From positions 3,213,920 to 3,277,919 of the forward strand of contig CM055905.1 in assembly GCA_029582155.1 (NCBI GenBank): a DNA stretch of 64,000 nucleotides, given 5' to 3'. Shown in pieces: positions 45,495 to 58,583 of the stretch. The stretch is from Panopea generosa. Its lineage: Eukaryota; Mollusca; Bivalvia; Adapedonta; Hiatellidae. The position numbers and the translations under genes are program-made. Below the pieces are notes generated by a model. It searched no databases. It saw nothing but the letters and a program-made list of their open reading frames with translations, and was not told the DNA's origin. Within the stretch, counting starts at the first letter, position 1; every line of letters starts with the position of its first letter.

Positions 45495-48400
45495 CCTGTA
45501 GTGTAATACATGATAATACAATCACATGTGCTGTAATACAAATAAACTACAATCACATGTGCTGTAATACAAGTAAACTACATCACATGTGCTGTAATAC
45601 AAGTAAACTACATCACATGTGTTGCAATACAAATAAACTACAATCACAAGTACTGTTATACATGTAAACTACAATCACATGTGCTGTAATACAAGTAAAC
45701 TACATCACATGTGCTGTAATACAAGTGTACTGCATCACATGTGCTGCAATACAAATAAACTACAATCACATGTACTGTAATACAAGTAAACTACATCACA
45801 TGTGCTGTAATACAAGTATACCACATCACATGTGCTGCAATAAAAGTAAACTACATCACATGTGCTGCAATGCAAATAAACTAACTATGCTGTAATACAA
45901 GTAGTATACAATCACATGTACTAAAATACAAGAAACATACACTCAGATGTACTGTATTACCGGTGACCTACAATCACAGATACGGTGATATAAGTATACT
46001 ACAATCGTAGGTACTGTTATACAAGAATACTACAATCACAGGTACTGTAATACAAGTATACTACAATTATAAGCATTGCAATAAAAGTAAACTACATCAC
46101 ATGTACTATAATTCAAGTAAACTACATCATATGTACTGTAATACAAGTAAACTACATCATATGTACTGTAATACAAATAAACTACAATCACATGTACTGT
46201 AATACAAGTAAACTACATCACATGTGCTGTAATACAAGTATACTACATCACATGTGCTGCAATAAAAGTAAACTACATCACATGTGCTGCAATGCAAATA
46301 AACTAACTATGCTGTAATACAAGTAGTATACAATCACATGTACTAAAATACAAGAAACATACACTCAGATGTACTGTATTACCGGTGACCTACAATCACA
46401 GATACGGTGATATAAGTATACTACAATCGTAGGTACTGTTATACAAGAATACTATAATAACAGGTACTGTAATACAAGTATACTACAATTATAAGCATTG
46501 CAATAAAAGTAAACTACATCACATGTACTATAATTCAAGTAAACTACATCATATGTACTGTAATACAAGAAAACTACATCACATGTGCTGCAATACAAAT
46601 AAACTACATCACACGTACTTTAATACGAGTATACTTCAACCAATTATGCTGTAATACAACTAAACTGCATCACATGTACTGTAATATAAGTTTATTACAC
46701 TCAACTGTACTGTTATACCAGTAAACTACAATCACAGTTACGGTAATACAAGAATACTACAATCGTAGGTACTGTAATACAAGTATACTACAATCATAAG
46801 GATTGCAATAAAAGTATACTACAATCACAGGTACTGTAATACAGGTAAATATTCAACCACATGTACTATAATTCAGATGAGCTTCAAATACAAATATACT
46901 ACATCACATGTGTTTGAATAAACTACAACATTATGTCCTGCTATTTAGATGAACTTTAATCACATGAACTTTTATAAAGGTATACTACAATCACTTGTAT
47001 TGTAATCACAGTAAACTACAACCACAGGTACTGTAAATCAGATGAGCATCAGTCACGTGTACTGTTACATAGGCAAAATGGCATGTACTGTAATTCAAGT
47101 AGCATACAATCCCATGTACTGAAATACACGTAACATACACTCAGATGTACTGTTATGCATGTAACCTACAAAAGCATGCACTGTAATACAGATAAACTAC
47201 TATCACATGTAATGTATAACAAGCAGTATACAATCACATGTACTGAAATACAAATAACATACACTCAGATGTACTGTAATGCATGTAACCTACAAAAGCA
47301 TGCACTGTAATACAGATAAACTACTATCACATGTAATGTATAACAAGCAGTATACAATCACATGTACTGAAATACCAATTACATACACTCAGATGTACTG
47401 TAATGCATGTAAACTACAAAAGAATGCACTATAATACAGATACACTGCTATCACATGTACTGTAATACAAGAAGTATACATTCATTAGTGTAAAACAAGC
47501 AGTATACAATCACATGTACTGGAATACAAGTAACATACACTCAGATGTACTGTTATGCATATAAACTACAAAAGCATGCACTGCAATACAGATAAACTAC
47601 TATCACATGTACTGTAATACAAGTAGTATACGATCACATGTACTGAAATACCAATTACATACACTCAGATGTTCTGTAATGCATGTAAACTACAAAAGCA
47701 TGCACTGCAATACAGATAAACTGTACATGTACTGTAATACAAGTAGCATAGAATCACATGTACTGAAATACAAGTAACGTACACTCATATGTACTGTAAT
47801 GCATGTAAACTACAAAAGCATGCACTGCAATACAGATAAATTACTTTCACATGTACTGTAATACAAGTAGCATTCAATCAGATGTACTGAAATACAAGAA
47901 ACATACACCCAGATGTACTGTAATGCATGTACACTACATAGCATGTACTGCTATACAGATAAACTACTGTCACATGTACTGTAATACAAGTAGCATAGAA
48001 TCACATGTACTGAAATACAAGTAACGTACACTCATATGTACTGTAATGCATGTAAACTACAAAAGCATGCACTGTTATACAGATAAATTACTATCACATG
48101 TGCTGCAATACAAATAAACTACATCACACGTACTTTAATACGAGTATACTTCAACCAATTATGCTGTAATACAACTAAACTGCATCACATGTACTGTAAT
48201 ATAAGTTTATAACACTCAACTGTGCTGTAATACCAGTAAAATACAATCACAGTTACGGTAATACAAGAATACTACAATCGTAGGTACTGTAATACAAGTA
48301 TACTACAATCTTAAGGATTGCAATAAAAGTATAATACAATCACAGGTACTGTAATACAGGTAAATATTCAACCACATGTACTATAATTCAGATGAACTTC

Positions 48401-51015
48401 AAATACAAATATACTACATCACATGTGTTTGAATAAACTACAACATTATGTCCTGCTATTTAGATGAACTTTAATCACATGGACTTTTATAAAGGTATAC
48501 TACAATCACTTGTATTGTAATCACAGTAAACTACAACCACAGGTAATGTAAATCAGATGAGCATCAGTCACGTGTACTGTTACACAGGCAAAATGGCATG
48601 TACTGTAATTCAAGTAGCATACAATCCCATGTACTGAAATACACGTTACATACACTCAGATGTTCTGTAATGCATGTAACCTACAAAAGCATGCACTGTA
48701 ATACAGATAAACTACTATCACATGTAATGTATAACAAGCAGTATACAATCACATGTACTGAAATACAAATAACATACACTCAGATGTACTGTAATGCATG
48801 TAAACTACAAAAGAATGCACTATAATACAGATACACTGCTATCACATGTACTGTAATACAAGAAGTATACATTCATTAGTGTAAAACAAGCAGTATACAA
48901 TCACATGTACTGGAATACAAGTAACATACACTCAGATGTACTGTTATGCATATAAACTACAAAAGCATGCACTGCAATACAGTAGTATACGATCACATGT
49001 ACTGAAATACCAATTACATACACTCAGATGTTCTGTAATGCATGTAAACTACAAAAGCATGCACTGCAATACAGATAAACTGTACATGTACTGTAATACA
49101 AGTAGCATAGAATCACATGTACTGAAATACAAGTAACGTACACTCATATGTACTGTAATGCATGTAAACTACAAAAGCATGCACTGTAATACAGATAAAT
49201 TACTTTCACATGTACTGTAATACAAGTAGCATTCAATCAGATGTACTGAAATACAAGAAACATACACTCAGATGTACTGTAATGCATGTACACTACAAAA
49301 GCATGCACTGCTATACAGATAAACTACTGTCACATGTACTGTAATACAAGTAGCATATAATCACATGTACTGAAATACAAGTAACGTACACTCATATGTA
49401 CTGTAATGCATGTAAACTACAAAAGCATGCACTGTAATACAGATAAATTACTATCACATGTACTGTAATACAAGTAGCATTCAATCACATTTACTGAAAT
49501 AAAAGAAACATACACTCAGATGTACTGTAATGCATGTAAACTACAACCACATATACTGTAATACCCTGTCACGTAAACAGCAATCCCATGTAGAGATTAA
49601 CGTTCGTCCCAAACCACGAACAACTACATGTACCTGTGGAGAAAGATAAGCGAATTACTTAGCACAAAATGTAATATATGAAGTAACATTTAGCAATCTG
49701 TAAATAACTGACACTGTTATAAAGGTAAATTACAATCCATTTTACTGTAATACATATAAATAACAATCTCATTTACTGAAATTTGTAATTAACTGATACT
49801 GTTATACAGGTAAACTATAATCACCTGCATTATAATATAGGTATATTATAATCACATGTACTGTGATACAGGTAAGAAACAATCAATCGCACTGTAAAAC
49901 ATATAAATGACAATCTCATGTACTGCAATGCAAATAAAACGGTAACTTTTTGAACTGTTATACAAATAATCTCAACACTGGACCTGTTATATAGGTAAAC
50001 TCCAAACACTGTTACAGTAATAAAAATAAGCTACAATCGCATGAAATGTGATACAGGTAAACTACAAACACTGGTGCTGTAATACAAGTAGATTACCATC
50101 ACATGTTCTATAATACAGGTAAATTATGAACACGTGTACTGTAATACAGTTAAACTACAAACACTGGAACTGTAATACAGATAAACAGCAATCATTTGAG
50201 CTGTAATTAAAAAATCTTAGCACTGGAGCTGTCTTTAATGTAATACAGGTAAACTACAAACACTGGTACGGTAATACAGATACAATTACCAATACATATA
50301 TTGTTATACACGTAAACTACAATCACATGTATTGTAATACAAGAAAACTTATTATCGCGTATAATGTAATACAGGTAAACTACACATATTGGTACTGTAA
50401 TACAAGTAAACTACAATCACATGTACTGTATAACTGGTAAACGACACATACTGGAACTGTAATACAAGTAAACTACAATCGCATGTACTGTAATACAGAT
50501 AAATTACAAACACGGTAATTTTTATAAACTACAAAATTAATACTGTAACTGTTGTACAAGTAAACTTCAACTACATGTATTGTAATACAAGTAAACTTAT
50601 TATCGCAAGTGATTTAATGTAATACAAGTAAACCACAAAAACTGGTACTGTAATACAAATAAACTTCATGTACAACAATCACATGAACAGGTTAATCAAA
50701 TACATGTCAACTACAAACACTGGTACTGTAATACAAGTAAACTATATTCACATGTACATACAGGTAAACTACAAACACTGGTGCTTTAATTCACGTAAAC
50801 TACAAAATCTCATGTACTGTAATACAAGTAAACTACAATAGCATGTAGTGTTATACAAGTAATCTACAATAACATTTAATGTAATACAAGTAATCTAGAA
50901 TTACATGCACTGTGATAAATGTAAACTACAATCAACATGTACTGTAATACAAGTAATGTACAATTTCATGTATTGTAATACAAGTAATTTGCAATCATAT
51001 ATCTTGTAATACAGA
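45495..51015. repeat. 31-bp tandem array (acaagtaaactacaatcaca family), expanded copy
   Basis: About 5.5 kb of 30-31-bp units, with tacaagtaaactacaatcac and atgtactgtaa plus many variants (for example catacactcagatgtactg, aactacaaaagcatgcactg). Block duplications are visible inside: about 45,840-46,140 recurs 422 bases on, and a block of about 1.5 kb from 46,590 recurs at 48,105. Only weak, repeat-derived open frames occur. Confidence 0.92.
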
Positions 51016-51544
51016 TGAAATTAACGTTCGTTCGAAAGGTAATCGAGTTACTTAACACAACATGTATATGAAGTCAACTTTAGTAATATGTATAAAATTG
51101 ACACCTTATGACGTGTATAACATACAGTGTAATGTGACAGCTCGTTGTATAACAAGTATATAAGAAATGAAGCGACTCATGTACTACAACATATCTTAAT
51201 AATTCAAAAGCGATAGACATTATTTCTATCCTGGTGTAATTGAAATGATTTTTAAATTTAAATTACATTTTTCCATTATTAATTTCATAAAAAAATATTT
51301 TATTGAAAGATCAATTGAGTGAAAACGGCAAAGATAATGACACTGTCACTTAAATCTTCTATCAAACCATGTTTACAGATGTCTCAAAATATCTTATCAG
51401 CTAGAGTTCAACTTTTGTAATGTATATGACTTGATACGGAAAGTAGAACAACAAATTAAACCGATTTGCACTCAACGATTTGGAAATAAGATCCCCTATC
51501 AAAACAAATTATAAATAGTTATTATGTTCTTATACCATACAACT

Positions 51545-51912
51545 AGACATTTAGTAGTTACACAAATGGTTTAATGTGAGATGGTAGTGCAGTGTATAAG
51601 CGCTTAAGGGTGCAGCTTCGATCATATGCTCGACCAGAGCGGGTTCTTCTCAGGAAACAGCAATGAGAACGATTCATATAGGCATGTCATTTACCTCGCA
51701 ATCAAGCTGAAATAAAATAAGCATGAAACTCAATCAAATAAGACTTAGACAAGAAACCAAGAGGTCGAAATTGTAGGTCCATAGAAATAGACAGCAGTTG
51801 TTCAAGATGGTGTGAGCATCAAAATACACTTCACAGTTAATATTGAATGTAGACGAGTTAGAGAATAAATGGTCCTTGGTGCAAATTGGAAAGAATCCCT
51901 AGCTGCCTGAAT
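51545..51912 (+). mobile_element. SINE-containing insertion in copy B
   Basis: About 370 bp absent from copy A, between ataccatacaact and gattatctg. It includes at 51,575-51,740 a SINE-like body with ggtagtgcagtgtataagcg, ttctcaggaaacag and cctcgcaatcaagct, related to the element at 43,512. The exact ends and target-site duplication were not resolved. Confidence 0.55.
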
Positions 51913-52772
51913 AACAAGCAGATTATCTGCTGTAAGAAGTTTGCATACTTTTCTTATTTGACCCCTGTATGTTGAGCTATTGACACATACTTTGAGCATA
52001 AAAGTGAAATTGAAAGCAATTGATGCCAGTCTATAATAACTAATAATAAACTCTGTATTATGTTATGTTTGTTTAAAGTAATGTCGCTTGTTAGAGCATG
52101 GATATTACAATTGTAAACCTTCAATGGTGTTTGGTATTGGTTTAATTACCGAGAGATAGAGTGCTTCATCAGAAGAGATATACTACGTACCTGGTAAATA
52201 TGTTGTTTTCGTGTTCTGCTTAAACTGAATATACATTCTATCATGCAGTTATTAGTTTCATTGGAAGTGCTACAAAGTATAGAGTTAACATTACGGTTTA
52301 TGTGGAATTATTGATGGACCTGTTCCTGTACGAACTTACACGTTTGCCTTGAACAGTCCTATCTATATCTTTATCGTAGATTGACCTAATAAGTATATCA
52401 CGATGTTTAAGAATGCAATCAGTTATTCTAAAATAGTGACTTAGTTTTTAACCGGGATGTGGAACGTCGCGTCAACTGATTAAATACCAAACTATTGACA
52501 TTATTTCTGTACTCAATTCAGTTCAAAGTCGTGTCCATGTTGGACTCAATTTCTTAATATATCAGTCTAAGATAAATTCGACCAAAATCGTGTTTCCTAT
52601 TGTGTAATCAGACGATCATCAGATAGCATACTTGCGTCTATTCACGTACACCAATGCTTATCGTTGCAATGGTGCACTTCTTTTGAACTACAAACCAGAC
52701 AGACGTATTAGATAAAGTTCGGTCATAACGTCCCAAAGATCCTTAACCGGAAAACTAGGTGCTTCTTTCTCC

Positions 52773-52778
52773 TATAAA
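52773..52778 (+). promoter_or_regulatory. TATA box, gene copy B
   Basis: TATAAA 85-90 bp upstream of the copy B start codon, matching the copy A position. Confidence 0.5.
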
Positions 52779-52862
52779 TGCCTGATAACGGCGTAATTGT
52801 TCGTCATTTGTCCTTAACAGAGCAACATAGTCTTTGGTAACATACGTTCGCACGACACTGAG

Positions 52863-52881
52863 ATGAAGGTTTACAAAACAA
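52863..52881 (+). CDS. Copy B exon 1
   Basis: Identical coding bases to copy A exon 1 (MKVYKT plus one base), donor ACAA|GTAAGT intact. A 336-bp insertion begins 16 bases after its end. Confidence 0.65.
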
Positions 52882-52896
52882 GTAAGTTTTACAATT

Positions 52897-53232
52897 TTTT
52901 TTTACAATATTATTTATTCGTTTTTATCTAAATTTACACTCAAACGTTAAAAGCACATAATTATATAACATACAAAACATGTTGAACATACACAGTAAAA
53001 CCGAGAAAAAAAATCCAACCTACTACCCATTTTTTTGGGGCCATGAAATCGGGAACAAACAATTTATTGTTTAGGCCTTAGGCTAATATTATAAATCAAT
53101 TGCTAGATTATCATCCACATTTTTCTGAGAGGATTTTATTTTGTTTTTTATTTTTTTAAATTGTTACTATATTTATTTTATTGTTATTTTATGAAATAGA
53201 ATGTGTTGGGACACATGTAAATAAGGGGGCAG
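52897..53232 (-). mobile_element. Retroposon insertion with 6-bp target-site duplication
   Basis: 336 bp present only in copy B, flanked by direct repeats acaatt at 52,891-52,896 and 53,233-53,238, where copy A has a single acaatt. The left end is a T run, so read on the minus strand it is a retroposed sequence with a short poly(A) end. No coding region recognised. It may be a 5'-truncated LINE or a SINE tail. Confidence 0.75.
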
Positions 53233-53330
53233 ACAATTGCATGTATTTGCTAAACATATGGAACATGTACGATTTGACTCTATACTTATATTGCAGATTG
53301 TATAGTTGTTAATTTATCAACAAATACATA

Positions 53331-53569
53331 CTGAACGGAACAGCTATACCGTCACTTTCGTATTTCCAATATCTTTGTTAAAATATTGAGAAGTGTTTAA
53401 AAGTTCTATGCGACATTAAGATACAATTATGTCTTGATTTTACATGACCTAAATGTTACTTCTTATCCAAGTCAAAGTTTCAAGAAAATTGCTTTGACAC
53501 TTTGTGAGAAACTACATAAAACTGTAATGTACATAAAATGTCAGGTGGCGGGTTAGCTGTTCCGTTCTG
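53331..53569. mobile_element. MITE, family 1, in intron 1 of copy B
   Basis: 239 bp, same position and length as the copy A element, ends ctgaacggaacagctatacc and ggttagctgttccgttctg. Duplicated together with the gene. Confidence 0.8.
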
Positions 53570-53641
53570 TATATTGTAATTTAATATGCGATATGCTGTC
53601 GTCCAAGCCTTTCACGACACCAACCCAATTTTTTTTTTCAG

Positions 53642-53689
53642 AGATATCACTCCTGTGTGCTGCCTTTCTGTTTTGTGTTAGAAAAGCTG
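53642..53689 (+). CDS. Copy B exon 2 (signal peptide core)
   Basis: 48 bp, [16 protein letters not shown], one residue different from copy A (Val to Ala), still a good signal peptide. Both splice sites are intact. Confidence 0.7.
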
Positions 53690-54500
53690 GTAAGTCTTTC
53701 AATGCAGCCGTCTCTGTTTTGCTATTCAAGTTATGTGTTTGCAGAATTTCACAAGCATACACTACTAAGGTTGATGTATGGCAGTATCAAACAGGTTGCA
53801 CTTCAGCTCATCACAGCTTTATTCACGTCAATGACAGCGATCGTGCATATTTCATTTTGTTGCTACAGTAACCAGGTAATTTGTATTGTACTATAATACT
53901 ACAGCATTCAATTTTAAGAACTTGACTGAATTCATTATGACCATCCGTTTATACCGAGTTATATTGAACTATAATAAAATATGAGCTAATCGTACATATT
54001 TCATTATAAATAACTATTTGTAAGTACTCTGACAGAAAAATATAAGATATACCGTAACGTTCCATTCATTCATAAAGGCGTAACTTAGGTATGATATTTA
54101 CAAACATATATTTGTACACGTCAAAGAAGAATACGTTCGGCTGCGTTCTATTATATTGTACTTAACATTATTATTAATTTATATTAATGGTTTCTGAAAA
54201 TGTTGTTCTACGGTATGGCTTAAAATGTAGATATTATTCATAGATATGATAATGACATACTAACTGATCAATTATCGTCAATCTAAGTTATAACAGACGA
54301 GCGCCTTACTGATTCTTAATGTCGGCCTTGTTGCGCCATCCACTTCTTTATTCACACCATCGGGACTGATTTTCGTAAGATCCAAGTTTTTCGTTTTTTA
54401 TGTAAAGTTAATTTAGTATACGGGGCGTTGTATTATCAAGAAGTATGCTTTACGCTTTGTTAGATGATTGCTCCATATGCACTTGCTTGTCTGTTGACAG
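53690..54500. other. Intron 2 of copy B
   Basis: Counterpart of intron 2 in copy A with small indels. Nothing else recognised. Confidence 0.45.
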
Positions 54501-54580
54501 AAACACTGACATGCTACCATTGTTTAAATGCCACGCTAATCTCTGACGGTCAAACTGAAACGGAATGCGGATCAGGAGAG
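54501..54580 (+). CDS. Copy B exon 3 (LU first part, Cys lost)
   Basis: 80 bp, [20 protein letters not shown] then CGSGE. The third LU cysteine is Gly through a TGT to GGT change. Confidence 0.7.
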
Positions 54581-57069
54581 GTAAATCTCATGTTTCATAA
54601 CAAGTTTATCAACTAAATCAATATTGTTACCAGCAGTACATTTAGATAGAGCTCAAAAAAGCAAAGCTGTGGTATATGTACATTGGTATGTAAACATGCA
54701 CTATTGAATAGAGCTCACGTCAGAACTATGTAGTAATCGTTATATGTAAACTAATGACTGGAGCTCACACAAGAAACTCTACGGTAACCGTTTTATATTA
54801 TAATACACCATTAAAGAGGGCACTTTATAAGATGTATATTAAAAACTATAATATACATGTACAAAAGTTAATATACTTTGATAGAATCCACGCAGTAACT
54901 TGGAGATCAATTGGTTCACGATGACACACTTTTTACAATGTTCATGAAGATTGCTGTTATATGTTATCATCACACACGTTTAAATGTATCAATAAATGCC
55001 AATGATGCTTTTGTTCGGTGTCAACAGGTGTATCTCTCCATGTCAGACCAAAACTTTCAGACGATCACTGTGTTCCGTTTTGTAACCTAAATAATACGAC
55101 CACGCTTTTATCTTACGTGTATCCTTATCAGCAATATGACAAATCGTTACTGAACATTGTGGTGTATTTATTACTGTAAGATATGTACAGCGTTTGTTCC
55201 AAAAGTCGATAACGGGAACTTAGATAATGCCATTGATGAATATACTTACATGTATGTGCACTGTTTCGTATATTTGTTATAGCACAACTTTTTGAGATTT
55301 AGCTTAACATTTCACACTGATTGACTTAATTTTACATCTATTCAAAGCTCACACAGGCATTTGCAAAATCAACGTTACATTTTTAGCCAAACTGTTTGTT
55401 AACAGTGTTTTTTTAACCATAACTTTATTAAGCACTAACTTGTATTATAATCATGAAAACAAAACCTTCTTTATGTTCAATATTACCGCTGGTTGGTTGA
55501 TGATGTGCCTCATGGAAATTCATTTTTGACCTAATGCTTGTAGAAAACCTCCATGGTTAAAAAGACCGTCTGTTTTTATACATGTAGTTATGCTGTATTT
55601 CGTGAATGAGAATAGCTAGCTCTGTTCCAGTTTTATCCATTCTAATTTCAACCTTAGGGGAGTGAAATGCAACACTTTGCGGAGTAAAGCCTAAACCGAC
55701 AAGTTACATACTGGAAGGACAATTTAATCCATACCTTGTAGATTTGGGTATCAGGACTGCCTTGTATTTAAAACACATTTATTTTGGACGTGCTTCTTTT
55801 CTTTTGAAATATTTATTTTTGGTCATTAAGTATTGACAGTTCAGTATTTGTGTTCAGATTAAATTTGCCATTTAGCATTTAAATTTATATTTTAAATCGC
55901 ATTAGTCACACTGTTAAAAAGAGCAATTGCACTCCACACGAGGAGTACGTTAATTATATTTTGGATAATATTGTTCTGGAACTCCTGTATGAGATAAGGG
56001 TAACACTTTAGACAAATTGTTTTTTGCTTCGGGATCATCTCTGCATAAAATAACAGTAAGTCACTCCAGCTTTTAAGGCAAAATTTAGAAACAATATTTG
56101 TGCTAGTTGGAATGACATGTATACCTTACCTTAGTCATGTAAGCTTGAAAGCAATTGCTTAAAACAATAAAAACGTTTGTTTCACAGGTTAAAACATATT
56201 TATTTTATTATGAGGCAAACAATCTCAAACACATTCATGAATTTGTAGAATATTAGTATCAGTTTTAATGGAGTTTTGTACTTTTGTAATCCGGAAAACG
56301 TCGTATAACATCGTGTTCTGATCGGTATCGATTTATGGGATTTGTCATTATTTTATTTTGTCATTTTGAGACAGAAGTTTAATTCTATGCCAAGAATTTT
56401 GTGTTGGACTCTGAATGGTCTTCTATTTCTGGTATGGGTTGTTTATCTTTGTGACCAGAACGTGATTTTTCACATTTTCTCAACACATATTTACAATCAC
56501 CAAATGCAGTTTTCAATTCATCTGGATATACTTCTTCACAGAAAGGAATCAATTTAGATAGTTCATCTTCTTTCAATATCTTGGCATTGACAGGGTAACC
56601 CTCTTGCATTTCCATCTTTTGACAGCCGACGGACTACAAATTGAATTTGACGATACTTTCTTCTTCTAAAATGTGTTCCAAAAGCAAGACCAAATGGAGA
56701 ATATGGTGAAAAACAACAATAACAATAGCTACACACCCACATAAAAAACTCAATAAAAATACACAAACTAACAAATAAAGCAGGACAAAATCAAAACATG
56801 ATAATTTTGAAATTGAAAAAAAACAAAAAACTCATTTTGTAATATTTTCTTTCATGACGTAGTAGGTTTCATTCATGGTGGTAACCTCTGTTATCTGACA
56901 GTTAAATTAAACATCTGCAACAAGTTGAAATATATGTTTAAAGACCTATTGCTATTAATAGTTGTATTATATTAAAATAAAATTGTTCAATTATTGCAAT
57001 TGTTTCACTATATCATTCCTAGTTTGGTCAGCGTATGTATACCATTAATTAATTATTTTTTAACTTCAG
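54581..57069. other. Intron 3 of copy B
   Basis: Counterpart of intron 3 in copy A. It contains the minus-strand open fragment at 56,385-56,615. Confidence 0.5.
56385..56615 (-). other. Uninterrupted minus-strand gene-like fragment
   Basis: 76 codons starting [20 protein letters not shown] and continuing [39 protein letters not shown] and [11 protein letters not shown]. Charged, balanced composition unlike the AT-rich shadow frames around it. Family not recognised. The copy A version has a stop in the middle. It may be part of an old inserted gene or an exon of a nested minus-strand gene. Confidence 0.35.
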
Positions 57070-57138
57070 TCATGTTTCATGGATCTAATACATACGTCAC
57101 AAGGTGTCCGATATTCTCTGGGATGTCGCAACGATCAG
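57070..57138 (+). CDS. Copy B exon 4 (LU middle)
   Basis: 69 bp with a protein sequence identical to copy A; one synonymous difference (TTT to TTC). Confidence 0.75.
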
Positions 57139-57608
57139 GTATCTATTTACTTATAGCTACATCATAAACACGGCATTCAAATGTAGTATTAAGCTGGAGA
57201 CCAAAACTCTTATTCTAAGAAACTTTTGTAGAACAGGCAAAGTGTATATTAAGATAACACATATCTACCTGTTTCTGCTTTAATATGACATGTTATACCT
57301 TTGACCCTATTCATAAGTTTATGGTTTTGATAAAACGGAAAGTTTAACTTATGTGCGCGTTTTTGTCTCATTCTTTATAGAGGTGATCTGAAAATGATGT
57401 GATAAAACGATTTTTACATGCGTCCACATTTATTAGTGATTTTATATTTGGCAATTTTGAAACGATGATCTGCAGGGCCTCGCATATTATATTTTTGCCA
57501 ATTGGTTTAATAATACAAAAACAATCATATAATATCATATTTGTTTTTGATATGACTATGTCATGTGTACGAAATTATTTTTTAATCTATATGTTTTATG
57601 TTCAACAG
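57139..57608. other. Intron 4 of copy B
   Basis: Counterpart of intron 4 in copy A; no element recognised. Confidence 0.4.
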
Positions 57609-57729
57609 CAATGTCCCAGTAACGGTAATACCGGGTCAATTGTCGGACGTTCTGTGTCAACACAGGATACAGATAACTGCCAAGAACGTTGTCCAGTTAC
57701 AAGATGTAACAAGAAACTTTGCTCCAACG
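57609..57729 (+). CDS. Copy B exon 5 (LU end, Cys lost)
   Basis: 121 bp, [19 protein letters not shown] then [16 protein letters not shown]. The CC signature of LU domains is RC here. Confidence 0.7.
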
Positions 57730-58469
57730 GTAATTAGAATTTGTCTAATAACTCAGAAGATACATATCGTGAGTTTCTTCTTGTTATTTAATACAATGTT
57801 GCTAGGTTTTACTCCTTGGATTTCAATGCGACGGATTGCCCTGTTATTCATTAAAACACATGTCATGGACATTTCAATGTGTGATTGTGTTACTCCACCA
57901 GTTTCTAGCTAACTTTTAAATACAGATGTAACGGTGTATATGTACAGCTAGGGGTTATAAACGGGTTCGTCATATTGAAATCAATTCAGCTTAAAGTTTA
58001 TCTTTAGTTTTATTACCCTTGTTTATCATTGTGGATCTTAGGATATCATCTACGTTATTAGTTATAAGAGCTATCATTTTATGCACAGAGATACTTTATG
58101 TAATATGAAACGCTTCCAAACATTCGAAAATATGCGAGCTATTGTTTTAACATTCATGAGGTGCCCAATACTTATTCTTCAACTTACTTCAAACTGTATT
58201 TAAACAATTCATTGTTAAAACAAAAAAATTAACACGCCACTTCTGTAACCATGCAAATTATATTTAGCTGAAACCAACAATTTTATGCGATATATACATG
58301 CTGTAAAATGTATCATATGTTGTTATACATGTATATTGGAAAATGGAAAGAACAGCATCCTCTAAATATTTTTTAAAAAGTGAAAATCGTTCAATTGCAC
58401 TAACACTACAGGATATTAAGTACATAATAAAAGAGCAGCACATACCTTTATGTCCTTGCCGACTTCCAG
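57730..58469. other. Intron 5 of copy B
   Basis: Counterpart of intron 5 in copy A; no element recognised. Confidence 0.4.
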
Positions 58470-58583
58470 ATGTCACGTGTACAGACATGAACTGTGAAAC
58501 AACCAACGCCATGATAGATATGTGCATAGATACACACCACGTCAAGAAATTGTGTAAACAAAACTGTGGACTTTGTAATCTGG
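58470..58583 (+). CDS. Copy B exon 6 (ShKT)
   Basis: 114 bp, [17 protein letters not shown], then C, then [17 protein letters not shown]. It keeps all six ShKT cysteines despite an in-frame 9-bp deletion between the first two, giving a C-x3-C spacing that is shorter than usual. Confidence 0.75.

Noticed and set aside
45495..51015. CRISPR-like array of 31-bp units
   Set aside because: Units are contiguous with no unique spacers, and the context is a eukaryotic genome with introns; it is a satellite array.
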